Under the pieces are notes generated by a model. The model saw nothing but the letters and a program-made list of their open reading frames with translations, did not search any database and was not told where the DNA came from. From CAZVCJ01 sp964625745 (GTDB lineage Bacteria > Chloroflexota > Anaerolineae > VGOG01), in the NCBI GenBank assembly GCA_964625745.1, contig CAZVCJ010000004.1, forward strand, positions 1 through 64,000: a stretch of DNA of 64,000 bases, in the 5' to 3' direction. The position numbers and the translations under genes are program-made. Shown here piece by piece: positions 5,619-14,248 of this stretch; within the stretch, counting starts at the first letter, position 1, and every line of letters begins with the position of its first letter.

Positions 5619-8298
5619 ACTCTCATTTGCTCAGAAGATCATCGCCTCTCGCAGGGGCTTGATGGAAGGCATGCCTCCTCGGCTGACGCACAAGGCCGAG
5701 GCCGAGGGCGGCTGCGGGGTGGTGGGCCTGGCCTGCTCCGAGCCAGTGGCCGGGCGAACCATCCTCGCGCCTTCGGCGCAGATGCACAACCGTGGCAACG
5801 GCAAGGGCGGAGGCATCGCCGCTGCCGGCCTCTCGCCTCAGCAGATGCGGGTCTCGCGGGAGCAGTTAGCCAATGATTACCTGATCCAGGTTGCCATTCT
5901 GGACCCGGCGGCCAGAGAGGACGTGGAACGGGAATTCATCTCCCCCTTCTTCGAGGTGCACCAGGCCTATCGTATCCCTACTTTGGACGATTATCGCGAG
6001 GTGGAGGGGCTGGAGGTCCGCCCTCCCGACGTCTGGCGCTACTTCTGCCGCGTCAAGGAAAAGGAACTGATCCACTTCATTGAAGAGCATGGCCTATCCG
6101 ACCTCGATCCTCGCCGGGCCGAGGACGAGTTTGTCTATCAGAACACCTTCCGCCTGAACCGCCGTTTCTACGCCTCCCTGGGCGAGAAGCGGGCCTTTGT
6201 CCTCTCCCACGGCCGGGACATGATGGTCCTCAAAATTGTCGGCTACGCCGAGCAGGTGGCTCGATACTACCTGCTGGAGGATTTGGAGGCCCACGTCTGG
6301 GTTGCCCACCAGCGCTATCCCACCAAGGGGCGGGTCTGGCACCCGGGCGGGGCCCATCCCTTCATTGGCCTGGACGAGGCCCTGGTGCACAACGGTGACT
6401 TCGCCAACTATCACGGCGTCTGCGAATACCTGAGGCAGCGCAACATCTATCCCCTCTTCCTGACCGACACCGAGGTCTCGGTGCTCCTCTTCGACCTCTG
6501 GAACCGGGTCTACGGCTATCCTCTCGAGTACATCATTGAGGCCCTGGCCCCGACCACGGAGCGGGATTTCGAGATGCTGCCTGAGGAAAAGCAGCGGGTC
6601 TACCAGGCCATCCAGACAGCCCACATCCATGGCTCCCCTGATGGTCCCTGGTTCTTCATCATCGCCAGGAGCCTGCCCCACGAGGCGAATGGCCAAGGGT
6701 TGCCGTTGCAGCTCCTGGGGATCACCGACACTTCCATGCTCCGCCCTCAAGTGTTCGCTCTTCAGGAGGGTGCGGTGCAGATCGGTCTGATTGCTTCGGA
6801 GAAGCAGGCCATTGATGCCACCCTCAGAAGCCTGGCTGAGGACGATCCGCGCATCTGTCCCGTCGCCGACAGGTACTGGAACGCGCGAGGGGGGAGCTAC
6901 ACCGATGGGGGAGCCTTCGTCTTCACCGTGGAGCGCCCCCCCACCCCCCCCTGCCAGGGAGGGATGGGGGGGCGGGCCAGGTTGACCTGCACCGACAAGT
7001 TTGGCCGCGTCATCTCCACGCCGCCTGGGCAGAAACACAATAACCCTACTACCCCTTCGACTATGCTCAGGGCAGGCGTCTCCATTGCAGAGCCTCGCCT
7101 ATCCCTGGAGAGGGCAGTCAGCACCCGCCTCGAAGCCGCAGAATCCCCAACTCTCTTTCGCTACATCGCAGGGAAGCCTGTCCTGAGCGAAGTCGAAGGG
7201 ATGAGAACCTGGGATTACGGCACGCTGGCCTGGCTGTGCCGTCGCATGGAAAGGCTGGCCGAGGAGGGGGACAGGGAAAGAACCCTGGCCGTCGAGGTGT
7301 TGACCCTGCTCTACGACCGCCGTTACGATACCGGCGACAAGAAGCGAAGCTCGGTCGTGGCCATGCTCGAGGGGAGCATTTACGCCATCCTCTGCGCCGT
7401 CCCGCTTTTGGGTGAGGGTCGCCCCGGTCGGTATCAGCGCCTCGATTGGGAGGGCCGGGGACAGTTGCGAGAGCCCGGAAGTACTGGGCAGATTCTGGTC
7501 ATTGACGTGCGCTACTTTCCTTCCGAGGGGGAATCGAGCGCTGCCCGGCTCATCGTCGAAGCCTATCATGGGGGTTGGCGGCATTTCATCGTCTTCGACT
7601 TCCGAGGGCAGCGGTTCTGTGCCTGCGGTCTCGGTCCTGACACAAGGGGCGTCCGCATGGACGTTTACGGCAGCGCAGGCGACTACCTGGGTTCGGGGCT
7701 GGACGGGGCGGAGGTGCATGTTCACGGCTCGGCGCAGGATCAGGTGGGGCAGATACTCAAAAGTGGCAAGCTGGTCATCCACGGCGACGTCGGCCAGACC
7801 TTTATGTACGGGGCCAAAGGCGGGGAGGTTTACGTGCTGGGGAACGCCGCCGGCAGGCCGCTCATCAACGCCGTGGGTCGTCCCCGCGTGGTCATCAATG
7901 GCACCTGCCTCGACTACCTGGCCGAGTCCTTCATGGCTGGCGACCCCCTGAACGGCGGCGGGTTTGTCGTCCTGAACGGGATCACGTTTGACGAGAGGGG
8001 GCGGCGCGTGGAGCAGGAGACGCCCTATCCGGGCGGCAACCTCTTCTCCCTGGCCTCGGGCGGGGCTATTTATCTCAGGGATCCGCACCGCAAGGTCGGC
8101 GAGGATCAGCTCAATGGGGGTCGTTTTGTCCCTCTCACTCCTGCCGATTGGGAGCTCATCTTGCCCTACCTGTCGGAGAACGAAAGATTATTCGGCATCT
8201 CTGTCACCGATGACCTTCTGACCGCTGGCGGCGCTAAGCGGCGCCCTGCCGAGGTCTATCGCAAAGTCGAGGCCACCAGGCTGGCGGTGCTGATTTAA
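5611..8298 (+). CDS. Glutamate synthase amidotransferase plus GXGXG domain protein
   Basis: 895 residues. The N-terminal part is a class II glutamine amidotransferase: the putative nucleophile is Cys35 (GGCGVVGLA), so a 34-residue propeptide would have to be removed. HNRGNGKGGG, HQRYPTKG and VHNGDFANY are the expected glutamine-binding motifs. The C-terminal third is the GXGXG beta-helix of GltB (HGDVGQTFMYGAKGGEVYV and NGGGFVVLNG, about residues 690-800). The FMN domain that normally lies between them is in the preceding gene. Three repeat-derived segments interrupt the middle: around residues 442-455 (PPTPPCQGGMGG), 479-491 and 520-531 (PVLSEVEGM), all in frame. The start lies in GGAGGAATATG, overlapping the upstream stop, so translation is probably coupled. 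Confidence 0.8.
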   Translation: MDRLSFAQKIIASRRGLMEGMPPRLTHKAEAEGGCGVVGLACSEPVAGRTILAPSAQMHNRGNGKGGGIAAAGLSPQQMRVSREQLANDYLIQVAILDPAAREDVEREFISPFFEVHQAYRIPTLDDYREVEGLEVRPPDVWRYFCRVKEKELIHFIEEHGLSDLDPRRAEDEFVYQNTFRLNRRFYASLGEKRAFVLSHGRDMMVLKIVGYAEQVARYYLLEDLEAHVWVAHQRYPTKGRVWHPGGAHPFIGLDEALVHNGDFANYHGVCEYLRQRNIYPLFLTDTEVSVLLFDLWNRVYGYPLEYIIEALAPTTERDFEMLPEEKQRVYQAIQTAHIHGSPDGPWFFIIARSLPHEANGQGLPLQLLGITDTSMLRPQVFALQEGAVQIGLIASEKQAIDATLRSLAEDDPRICPVADRYWNARGGSYTDGGAFVFTVERPPTPPCQGGMGGRARLTCTDKFGRVISTPPGQKHNNPTTPSTMLRAGVSIAEPRLSLERAVSTRLEAAESPTLFRYIAGKPVLSEVEGMRTWDYGTLAWLCRRMERLAEEGDRERTLAVEVLTLLYDRRYDTGDKKRSSVVAMLEGSIYAILCAVPLLGEGRPGRYQRLDWEGRGQLREPGSTGQILVIDVRYFPSEGESSAARLIVEAYHGGWRHFIVFDFRGQRFCACGLGPDTRGVRMDVYGSAGDYLGSGLDGAEVHVHGSAQDQVGQILKSGKLVIHGDVGQTFMYGAKGGEVYVLGNAAGRPLINAVGRPRVVINGTCLDYLAESFMAGDPLNGGGFVVLNGITFDERGRRVEQETPYPGGNLFSLASGGAIYLRDPHRKVGEDQLNGGRFVPLTPADWELILPYLSENERLFGISVTDDLLTAGGAKRRPAEVYRKVEATRLAVLI

Positions 8299-8331
8299 GC
8301 AGTTTGCCACGGCGATTCGGACATTACGCTT

Positions 8332-8432
8332 AGTGTCAACTTAAGACTTCGGAGGTTTCCGGCAGTGCCTTTGCTGGCAAAATCGCGTCTGAAAACCTCC
8401 GAAGTCTGGCTCGTTCTTTTAAAGTTGACACT
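8332..8432. repeat. 101-bp inverted-repeat element (MITE-like)
   Basis: The ends are perfect 11-bp inverted repeats (AGTGTCAACTT / AAGTTGACACT). Inside them is a second perfect 14-bp pair (GACTTCGGAGGTTT / AAACCTCCGAAGTC), leaving a ~34-base centre. It sits between two convergent genes, where the folded RNA could also act as a bidirectional terminator. No target duplication was identified. Confidence 0.6.
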
Positions 8433-8458
8433 TATGGTTACGCTTGCGCCTCCTGGCT

Positions 8459-9652
8459 TCAAACTGGGATCGTCAGGCTCTCCAGGTCGCGGGGGTAGTA
8501 GGTGATCAATTCCAGGCCGCCCTCGGTGATGACGACGGTGTCGGAGTGGCGAAAGCCGCCTAGCCCGGCGACGTAGAGGCCCGGCTCGACGGTGAGGACC
8601 ATGCCTGGCTGCAGCACGGTGTGATCGCCGCTGTCGAGAAACGGCCCCTCGTGATAGCGCAGGCCGATGGCGTGGCCGCTGTGATGCTTCCAGTAGGGCA
8701 TCAGGTCGTGCGCTTCGTAATAACGCCGCACGGCGCGGTCCACCTCGCTGCATTTGACCCCCGGCCTCAGAGCCTCGAAGGCGACTTCCTGGGCGGCCTT
8801 CGTATGTTCGAAGAAACGCTGTTGCTCATCGCTGGCCGGGCCGATGATCATAGTGCGTTCCAGCTCTGAGTGGTAGCCCCATATCGCCGCGCCTGCGCCG
8901 GTGACCAGCACGTCGCCGGCCATGAAGGTGACGTTCATGGCCAGGGCGTGGGGAATGGCCGCGTGCCGCCCGATCTGGCCGCGATAGCCCGCCTCCGCGC
9001 CCTGGGAGAACATGCTCCGCGCCCGATAGAGCGGGCCCAGCGTGTCCACCAACGCCAGCGTCGCCTCCTGGCTGGCCCGCAGGCTCACCTCCGTCTCCGT
9101 TGCGCCGACCCGCGTGTATCGTTGCAGCAGCCGATGGACCAGGTTGCCCCATTTTGCGCTCTCGCGGATGAGGGCCAGCTCGGCGGGACTCTTGACCGCC
9201 ATCTGCGCTTCCACAAAACTACTGATGCGGACCACTTCGGCGCCGGTTAGCTCAGACAGGTTCGGCCCCTGGTAACCCAGGATCCAGGGGTAGCCGTCGG
9301 TGTCGGCGCCGATGCGGCCAGCGATCCCCATGTCCTCCAGCACGCCCTTGAGAATGACCATCGGGTGTGGATGGTCGGGATACTCAGGGTAGTGATCCAC
9401 CCGATCCACCACCGCCTCGGCCTGGGCGTGTTCGAGCTCCAGGCGCGGCACAAAGAGCGCGCGCTCGCCCTGGGCGTTGACGGCCAGCGCCATGGGGCGT
9501 TCCGTGGGGATGAAGGCGAAGTCGGTGAAATAGGTTACATAATAGTTGTCGAACAGGACAGCGCCCGACAGACCTTCGGCGCCGACATACTCGACCAGCT
9601 TTTGCGCACGCGCCTCGAATTCTTCTTTGGGAATTTGAATCGTCCGCTGCAT
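8459..9652 (-). CDS. M24-fold (Xaa-Pro dipeptidase/creatinase-like) protein with degenerate metal site
   Basis: 397 residues with the two-part M24 layout: a creatinase-type N-terminal domain (1-150) and a pita-bread C-terminal domain. The active-site histidine segment (HHSGHAIGLRYHEGP) and the TVEPGLY glutamate are present. The first metal-binding aspartate is replaced (VTGAGA instead of VDAG), the second is glutamate (SELERT instead of SDxTRT), and the last glutamate is replaced (FRHSDT instead of xRxEDT). A standard di-metal peptidase site is therefore unlikely. A metal-free creatinase-like hydrolase is one option, loss of activity another. It follows the DUF456 gene by 22 bases with an AGGAG site, probably in one operon. 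Confidence 0.75.
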   Translation of the reverse strand: MQRTIQIPKEEFEARAQKLVEYVGAEGLSGAVLFDNYYVTYFTDFAFIPTERPMALAVNAQGERALFVPRLELEHAQAEAVVDRVDHYPEYPDHPHPMVILKGVLEDMGIAGRIGADTDGYPWILGYQGPNLSELTGAEVVRISSFVEAQMAVKSPAELALIRESAKWGNLVHRLLQRYTRVGATETEVSLRASQEATLALVDTLGPLYRARSMFSQGAEAGYRGQIGRHAAIPHALAMNVTFMAGDVLVTGAGAAIWGYHSELERTMIIGPASDEQQRFFEHTKAAQEVAFEALRPGVKCSEVDRAVRRYYEAHDLMPYWKHHSGHAIGLRYHEGPFLDSGDHTVLQPGMVLTVEPGLYVAGLGGFRHSDTVVITEGGLELITYYPRDLESLTIPV

Positions 9653-9674
9653 TTCTCCTCCTTAATTTTGATGA

Positions 9675-10169
9675 TCACGCCCAGGCCCAGATCGCCCACA
9701 GCGCGATCATCGTCAACCCTATCCCAAACTGCAACACGAAAGCCCAGCCCCAGCCAATGGCCATGCCTTTGGTGACCGCCAGGGCTTTTTTGCGATCCTT
9801 GCTGGAGATGAATTCGGTCAAAAAGAGTGCGCCCAGCGCGGCAGCGATCCCGCCCAGGGGACTGAAGACGATGCTGCCCACTGTCCCCGCGACGAAGGCG
9901 ATAGCGATAGAGAGCCACCTGGCACCCTCTTGGCGAGCCTTCTTGCTAATGAGCAGGTTGTCAGAGACCTCACCCAGGATCGCCAACACAGTGATGATGA
10001 CGAACAGCACTGCGCCCAACGTCCCGAAGCCAGCGACAATGCCGTAGAGCAGCGCCAGCAACCAGATGACGATAAGGCCGGGGAAAACGGGGACGATCAG
10101 CCCGCCAAGGCTCACCAACATCCCCAGGAGTATTAGCAGGTTGAGTAGAAGCTCTAGTCCGGGATCCAT
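9675..10169 (-). CDS. DUF456 family membrane protein
   Basis: 164 residues, almost entirely hydrophobic, with about five to six membrane segments and the family pattern LVSLGGLIVPVFPGLIVIWL near the N-terminus and SPLGGIAAALGALFLTEF in the middle. The conserved glycines suggest a glycine-zipper membrane protein. Function is unknown for the family. It is the first gene of a likely two-gene minus-strand operon with the M24 protein. The start has only a weak ribosome site. Confidence 0.75.
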   Translation of the reverse strand: MDPGLELLLNLLILLGMLVSLGGLIVPVFPGLIVIWLLALLYGIVAGFGTLGAVLFVIITVLAILGEVSDNLLISKKARQEGARWLSIAIAFVAGTVGSIVFSPLGGIAAALGALFLTEFISSKDRKKALAVTKGMAIGWGWAFVLQFGIGLTMIALWAIWAWA

Positions 10170-10440
10170 TTGTCGTTGAAGTGCATCAATCTGTGTGCGT
10201 CCGTTGAATCACTGACTTCACTGAAGCCTCTGAGATCACTGAGGCCCTTTCAGTGTGATCAGTGTTCTCAGTGCCTCAGTGATTCCGTGGTAGGCACAAT
10301 TCTAGCATCGCCAGACCGATTGGTCAAAGAGAAGCCCCGATCTGGGACTGACCGCAAGATCGAGGCTGTGACATTTGCAGCTATTCCTTTTCTCAACGGT
10401 GGCCGATCTCGCTTCCTCCTCACCAGGAGCCAGAGAAGAG
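10170..10440. other. Intergenic region with nested 'cactga' inverted repeats
   Basis: No gene was found. From 10203 to 10290 there are repeated cactga/tcagtg words forming an imperfect inverted repeat (GAATCACTGA at the left, TCAGTGATTC at the right), with further pairs inside. It lies between the divergent-facing end of the S8-type gene and the DUF456 start. The remainder shows nothing recognisable. Confidence 0.4.
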
Positions 10441-12249
10441 CTAATCGGAGCTATAGTTCTTGAATAGCAAAGGTAGATAGCTCGTCCAGCACTGCGTATA
10501 TACAGCGGTTACGGGAATTATTAGTGGGCTGTGCTCGTAATTGGTCATTGTACTGATAACGGTGATCGTCGTGATATAAGGGCCGTAATTTGGCAGGTTG
10601 TCTTTATCTATGGAAACCATTGCCGAAGATGGCGTGTAGCCCTCAGGGCCGCTAATGGAGAGCCAGTCATCTATCGCCGTAGCGCTCCACGTAGCACAGT
10701 TTGTATTCGGATTGGTGATTGTCCGCAACGGGAGAACGCCGTGGTCGCAGACGCGACCCAGGTCAACGACATTGGCGGGTTCCACTTCAAGGTAGTGGGT
10801 CGTTGTCATCACAGCGGCGGCCGCATCAATGCGTCCCCAGCCGAAGTATTCATCCCAACCAGGATCGCCCAGGTCAACAGCCGTGGACGTGATGATGCCC
10901 GTTACCTGGACGTTGGTCAAATGGGGGTTAACCGACCAGAGCAGTGCTGCCAATCCCGATACCTGGGCAGCGGCCGCATAAGTACCGACGAGGGGTGCGG
11001 CTGGTTTACAGGAAGGTAAGATACAGACACCCCAGATTCCGACTCCAGGTGCGGCAACATCCACCTTGTCATTGTAGGTGGTCGAGTAATTGCGGGGGTA
11101 TTCATCCTGACGGCCAGTGGCAGCAACGGAGACAACGTGCTCAAGAGCTGCTGGATATTGGTAGGCATCTGGGGGAACAGGATTATTTACTCTGGGATCG
11201 CCCGACCCGGCAACGATAAGAGCGCCCTTAGAATAAGCATAATTTACTACATTCTGCGTTGAATGGGGGTAGTTGGAGCAGGTGAGTGAGAAGCTTAGGT
11301 TTATGATCTTGGCCCCATTATCAGCAGCATAGATAATTCCCCCGTTTATGTCAGCAATAGACCCGCCACCGTACTGATCGAGCACCTTAACGGGCATGAT
11401 CTCAGCCCCCCAGGAGACGCCAGCGATGAGTATCGCGTTGTTGGTCTCTGCTGCCGCGACGCTTGCCACATAGGTCCCGTGCCAAAGATCATCCTGAGGT
11501 TCGCCGTGCCAGTTGACAAAATCCCAGCCGTGCACATCGTCTACAAAGCCATTCCCATTCCTATCGTCGTCGATCCCATTGGTCGCCTTGTCATTCCCGT
11601 TCATATCCGTGCCCGTCTCCCCAGGATTTGTCCATATCTTATCTTTCAACTCGGGGTGCTCGAGATCAACACCCGTACCAATGACAGCGATAACGACTTT
11701 CTCGCTGCCAGTGGTGATGTCCCAGGCGGCAGGGGCTCCAATTTTGGACAGGTTCCAAGGAAAATACGGATCATCGGGGATGACATCCAGAGCGCGAAGA
11801 CTGTAGCCAGGCTCGATTGCGATAGGGTCTGCAATCTGAACGACGTAATTGGGCTCGGCGTACTCCACCAGAGGGTTCCGCTTTAGCTTCTCTATCTTCT
11901 CTAGCTCCCGGCCCTCGGGCACCGATAGCAGCATGATGCCAAGTTGGCCCATCTCGTTCAGGATCTCCGCCTTTTCAGCGAGAAGCAAAGACTGGACACT
12001 GGCCTTTGGAATGCCCTCCTTGAATTTGACGATGATCTCACCCGCCTTGAACTCCACCGCGCCACGCCCCCCCTCTTTCCCCCCCAAAGCTTGCCCTGAG
12101 CAAGGCTGAAGGGTTGGGGGGGATGAGGGGGGGGCTGGAGCGGTTGTCGGCGGCATTGGGTCTTCGGCGGAAGAAAGGCAGGGGAGAAGGAGAAAAAGGG
12201 CAGTCAAGAGAAGGGTTAAGATCCTTCTGGTCATTGGTATATTCTTCAT
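10441..12249 (-). CDS. Secreted S8 (subtilisin-like) family protein lacking catalytic residues
   Basis: 602 residues with a signal peptide (1-28), an Inhibitor_I9-like propeptide (about 65-140), an S8 domain (about 165-470) and a C-terminal beta-rich domain ending SYLPLLFKNYSSD. The catalytic Asp motif DTG reads GTG at residue 191 (AVIGTGVD). His257 in HGT is kept. The oxyanion Asn is Ser349 (VAGSGD instead of AAGN), and the nucleophile Ser is Tyr424 (GTYAAAAQVSG instead of GTSMAAPHVSG). With three of four key residues gone, peptidase activity is not expected; binding or a decoy role is possible. Residues 47-63 come from the C/G-tract repeat at 12066-12134. The gene has its own strong promoter. 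Confidence 0.85.
   Translation of the reverse strand: MKNIPMTRRILTLLLTALFLLLPCLSSAEDPMPPTTAPAPPSSPPTLQPCSGQALGGKEGGRGAVEFKAGEIIVKFKEGIPKASVQSLLLAEKAEILNEMGQLGIMLLSVPEGRELEKIEKLKRNPLVEYAEPNYVVQIADPIAIEPGYSLRALDVIPDDPYFPWNLSKIGAPAAWDITTGSEKVVIAVIGTGVDLEHPELKDKIWTNPGETGTDMNGNDKATNGIDDDRNGNGFVDDVHGWDFVNWHGEPQDDLWHGTYVASVAAAETNNAILIAGVSWGAEIMPVKVLDQYGGGSIADINGGIIYAADNGAKIINLSFSLTCSNYPHSTQNVVNYAYSKGALIVAGSGDPRVNNPVPPDAYQYPAALEHVVSVAATGRQDEYPRNYSTTYNDKVDVAAPGVGIWGVCILPSCKPAAPLVGTYAAAAQVSGLAALLWSVNPHLTNVQVTGIITSTAVDLGDPGWDEYFGWGRIDAAAAVMTTTHYLEVEPANVVDLGRVCDHGVLPLRTITNPNTNCATWSATAIDDWLSISGPEGYTPSSAMVSIDKDNLPNYGPYITTITVISTMTNYEHSPLIIPVTAVYTQCWTSYLPLLFKNYSSD
12066..12134. repeat. C-tract/G-tract dispersed repeat inside the S8-type gene
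   Basis: A run of C, the 'ccctgag..ggctgaaggg' core, then a run of G form an inverted repeat. The same unit occurs at 18277-18310, 22587-22619 and 46997-47050, and a variant at about 6936-6975. In all cases it is inside or at the end of a coding region without breaking the frame. Confidence 0.6.
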
Positions 12250-12315
12250 TGGTTCTTCACCTCCGTGTAAGCAGTCGGCTAAAAGTTTCTCTTTTCCCCA
12301 CCCTCGGTAGACAAC

Positions 12316-12344
12316 AGTTTATCACAATGGAGATGTTTTGTCAA
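12316..12344 (-). promoter_or_regulatory. Sigma-70-type promoter of the S8-type gene
   Basis: On the minus strand: TTGACA, 17-base spacer, TAAACT, with a TGA extended -10 just before the hexamer. It lies about 67 bases upstream of the start codon. The same 'TGTGATAAACTG' block occurs at the giant gene's promoter. Confidence 0.65.
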
Positions 12345-12421
12345 GAGGCGGTTGTTCCAGAGTGCTGCCAGTTCGGTCTGGGAAGTCATGGAACCTTTCT
12401 TATCGCTCGGAGAGCCTGAGC

Positions 12422-13804
12422 TTACGGCGAAGGAGAATAATGCTTCATGACCAGCGGCACATATAGATAGTAAATCGAGGGGGTTTCGGTTGGCGTCGGC
12501 GTCCAGGTTGAGGTTGGGCTGGGGGTTGGTGTGCCAGTCGGCGTCGGCGTGCTAGTTTCCGTTGGTGTTACTGTTACAGTGGGTGTGGGTGTAGCAGTCG
12601 GTGTCGGTGTGTGAGTTGGCGTTGTTGTTGCAGTGGGCGTGGGTGTAGGGGTGGGAGGGGTGTACTTGCTTACCCCACCGCCATAGGTGCCGAACCAAAC
12701 GTTACACTCGTTGTCTACGTCTATGGAGGTAATGATGTCACTTTCCAGCCCTGAGTTTGAAGTATTATAGCACGTCCAGTGATCTCCATCGAATTTGCAC
12801 ACCCCGTACCACCAGGTGCTGATCCAAATGTTCCCCTCGCAGTCTATGGCGATAGCATTGACCCGACTGCCCGCAAGACCACTCTCTCCAGCAATGTAGG
12901 TTGTCCAGTTCACGCCATCGAATTGGCTCGCCGCGGCATTGAAGCAGTTTAGGCAATCACACCACTCATCGTATCCATCGGTACACCCTCCAAACCACTT
13001 CTCGTTGGCGCTGTCTACGGCGATGGATTGGACGTAGTTACTCGCCAGCCCTGAGTTTGAGGTGTTGTAGATTGTCCAGGTGACGCCGTCGAACTTGATC
13101 ACCCCGTTATAGGTGCCGATCCACACACTGCCGGAGTTGTCTACGGCTATGGCGTTGATAGAGTCAGACTTTAACGCTCCGTTTGCCGTGTTATAGGTCG
13201 TCCAGTTCACTCCATCGAACTTGCTCACTCCGTACCCGTATCCATCGCTCAGCCTGGTGCCGAACCAAATGTTTCCCGCCTGGTCTACGGCAATGGCGGA
13301 GACCTTGTTGAACACCAGCCCAGAGTTTGAGGTGGTATAGGTTGTCCAGGCATCGTCGCTCTTGTTGTGGGGAGTGCCGCCGTCGTCGAGCTTGCTCACC
13401 CCGCCCGTAGTGCCAAACCACTTGTTACCCTCCTGGTCTATGGCGATGGCGTTGACGCGGTTGGACACCAGATCAGAGTTTGACGTATTGTAGGTCGTCC
13501 AGTTCTCCCCGTCGAAGACGCTGACCCCCCTGGTAGTACCGAACCACATGTTATCTCCGTCCACAGCCATGGACAAGACGTAATCATACGCCAATCCATC
13601 GGACTGCCTGTAGGTCGTCCAGATGCCCTCGTCAGTGTGGTGAAGGTTAGCGGCTTGGGATGAAGAGGTCAGCCTGCTACGAAGAGCAGGAGGGATCCCG
13701 CGCTCAAAGGTTGTCAGAAGGGCCACCAGAAGAACAGAGGCCATCGTCAGATACAGCAATCTGGTGAGTATGGAAGTAACCCGCCTGGTTGTCAGCCTGA
13801 TCAT
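12422..13804 (-). CDS. Secreted seven-bladed beta-propeller protein (Reg_prop type)
   Basis: 460 residues: an N-terminal membrane/signal segment (about 12-38), then seven repeats of about 45 residues with the pattern WTTYNTSNSGL-x5-V-x-AIAVD-x-G-x-WFGT-x-GVSKFDG. These are two-component-regulator propeller repeats and seven would close one propeller. A Thr-Pro-rich linker (about 390-440) and a terminal YLYVPLVMKHYSPSP follow. Blade 5 has a four-cysteine insertion (CTDGYDEWCDCLNC). In sensor kinases such propellers are fused to transmembrane and kinase domains; here no kinase follows, so it is probably a cell-surface binding protein. Confidence 0.8.
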   Translation of the reverse strand: MIRLTTRRVTSILTRLLYLTMASVLLVALLTTFERGIPPALRSRLTSSSQAANLHHTDEGIWTTYRQSDGLAYDYVLSMAVDGDNMWFGTTRGVSVFDGENWTTYNTSNSDLVSNRVNAIAIDQEGNKWFGTTGGVSKLDDGGTPHNKSDDAWTTYTTSNSGLVFNKVSAIAVDQAGNIWFGTRLSDGYGYGVSKFDGVNWTTYNTANGALKSDSINAIAVDNSGSVWIGTYNGVIKFDGVTWTIYNTSNSGLASNYVQSIAVDSANEKWFGGCTDGYDEWCDCLNCFNAAASQFDGVNWTTYIAGESGLAGSRVNAIAIDCEGNIWISTWWYGVCKFDGDHWTCYNTSNSGLESDIITSIDVDNECNVWFGTYGGGVSKYTPPTPTPTPTATTTPTHTPTPTATPTPTVTVTPTETSTPTPTGTPTPSPTSTWTPTPTETPSIYYLYVPLVMKHYSPSP

Positions 13805-14000
13805 AGAAATCCTCCTCGCAGCTTAATGAGCTACTCTAACGTTTACTCTGGTTACCTCTGTGCTAAAAACGCCAGCCTCAGGGCGTGCAAGGGCGCGGCC
13901 TTGGCTGGCGTCTCATCGGTTGCGGTGTTTGCTTCGTGGGCCTGAGCAGCCATCAAGGTCACCCTCGCACCCATCGGCCAAGCTTCGTTGAACCATCTCT
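13805..14000. other. Leader of the propeller gene with an 8-bp hairpin
   Basis: No gene. CGCCAGCC (13870-13877) pairs with GGCTGGCG (13903-13910) around a 25-base loop. The hairpin is in the transcribed leader of the minus-strand propeller gene, about 65 bases upstream of its start, and might attenuate or stabilise the message. Confidence 0.4.
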
Positions 14001-14029
14001 ATTGTATCACATCGGGGGCTGTTTTGCAA
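14001..14029 (-). promoter_or_regulatory. Promoter of the propeller gene, divergent from polA
   Basis: Minus strand: TTGCAA, 17-base spacer, TACAAT, preceded by TGTGA as at the other two secreted-protein promoters. It sits back to back with the polA promoter, whose -35 begins 8 bases away. Confidence 0.55.
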
Positions 14030-14036
14030 ACTGTGG

Positions 14037-14064
14037 TTGACTTTCGGCCATAAGGTGGTAAAAT
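14037..14064 (+). promoter_or_regulatory. Promoter of the polA-his gene run
   Basis: TTGACT, 16-base spacer, TAAAAT. It is the only clear promoter found upstream of polA and could drive the same-strand genes that follow. The transcript would begin just before a pair of direct repeats. Confidence 0.5.
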
Positions 14065-14073
14065 AAGGGCAGC

Positions 14074-14227
14074 CATCAGCCTGAAGAACTGGTGCTGGAT
14101 TGTATTCTTGCGGTTTTGTCACCTCCAGCGCCGCCTGTTCACGGCGGCGTGCAGCAAAAGCCGCACCAGCCTGAAGAACTGGTGTTGGATGGTATTTTTG
14201 CCCAGCGCCGCCTGTTCACGGCGGTGC
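14074..14227 (+). repeat. Two diverged direct repeats in the polA leader
   Basis: 'cagcctgaagaactggtg-y-tggat' followed by an 'agcgccgcctgttcacggcggyg' hairpin occurs at 14077-14150 and again at 14166-14227. Each unit contains a short GCCGCC/GGCGGC stem. They lie in the 5' leader just before the polA ribosome site. Confidence 0.6.
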
Positions 14228-14248
14228 GGGTAAGACAAGGAGATTCGA

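Noticed and set aside
6094..8088. Minus-strand frames of ~310-330 codons opposite the glutamate synthase gene.
   Set aside because: Antisense shadows; the plus-strand protein has clear amidotransferase and GXGXG motifs.
10441..12249. Active subtilisin protease.
   Set aside because: Catalytic Asp and Ser and the oxyanion Asn are replaced in the nucleotide sequence itself.
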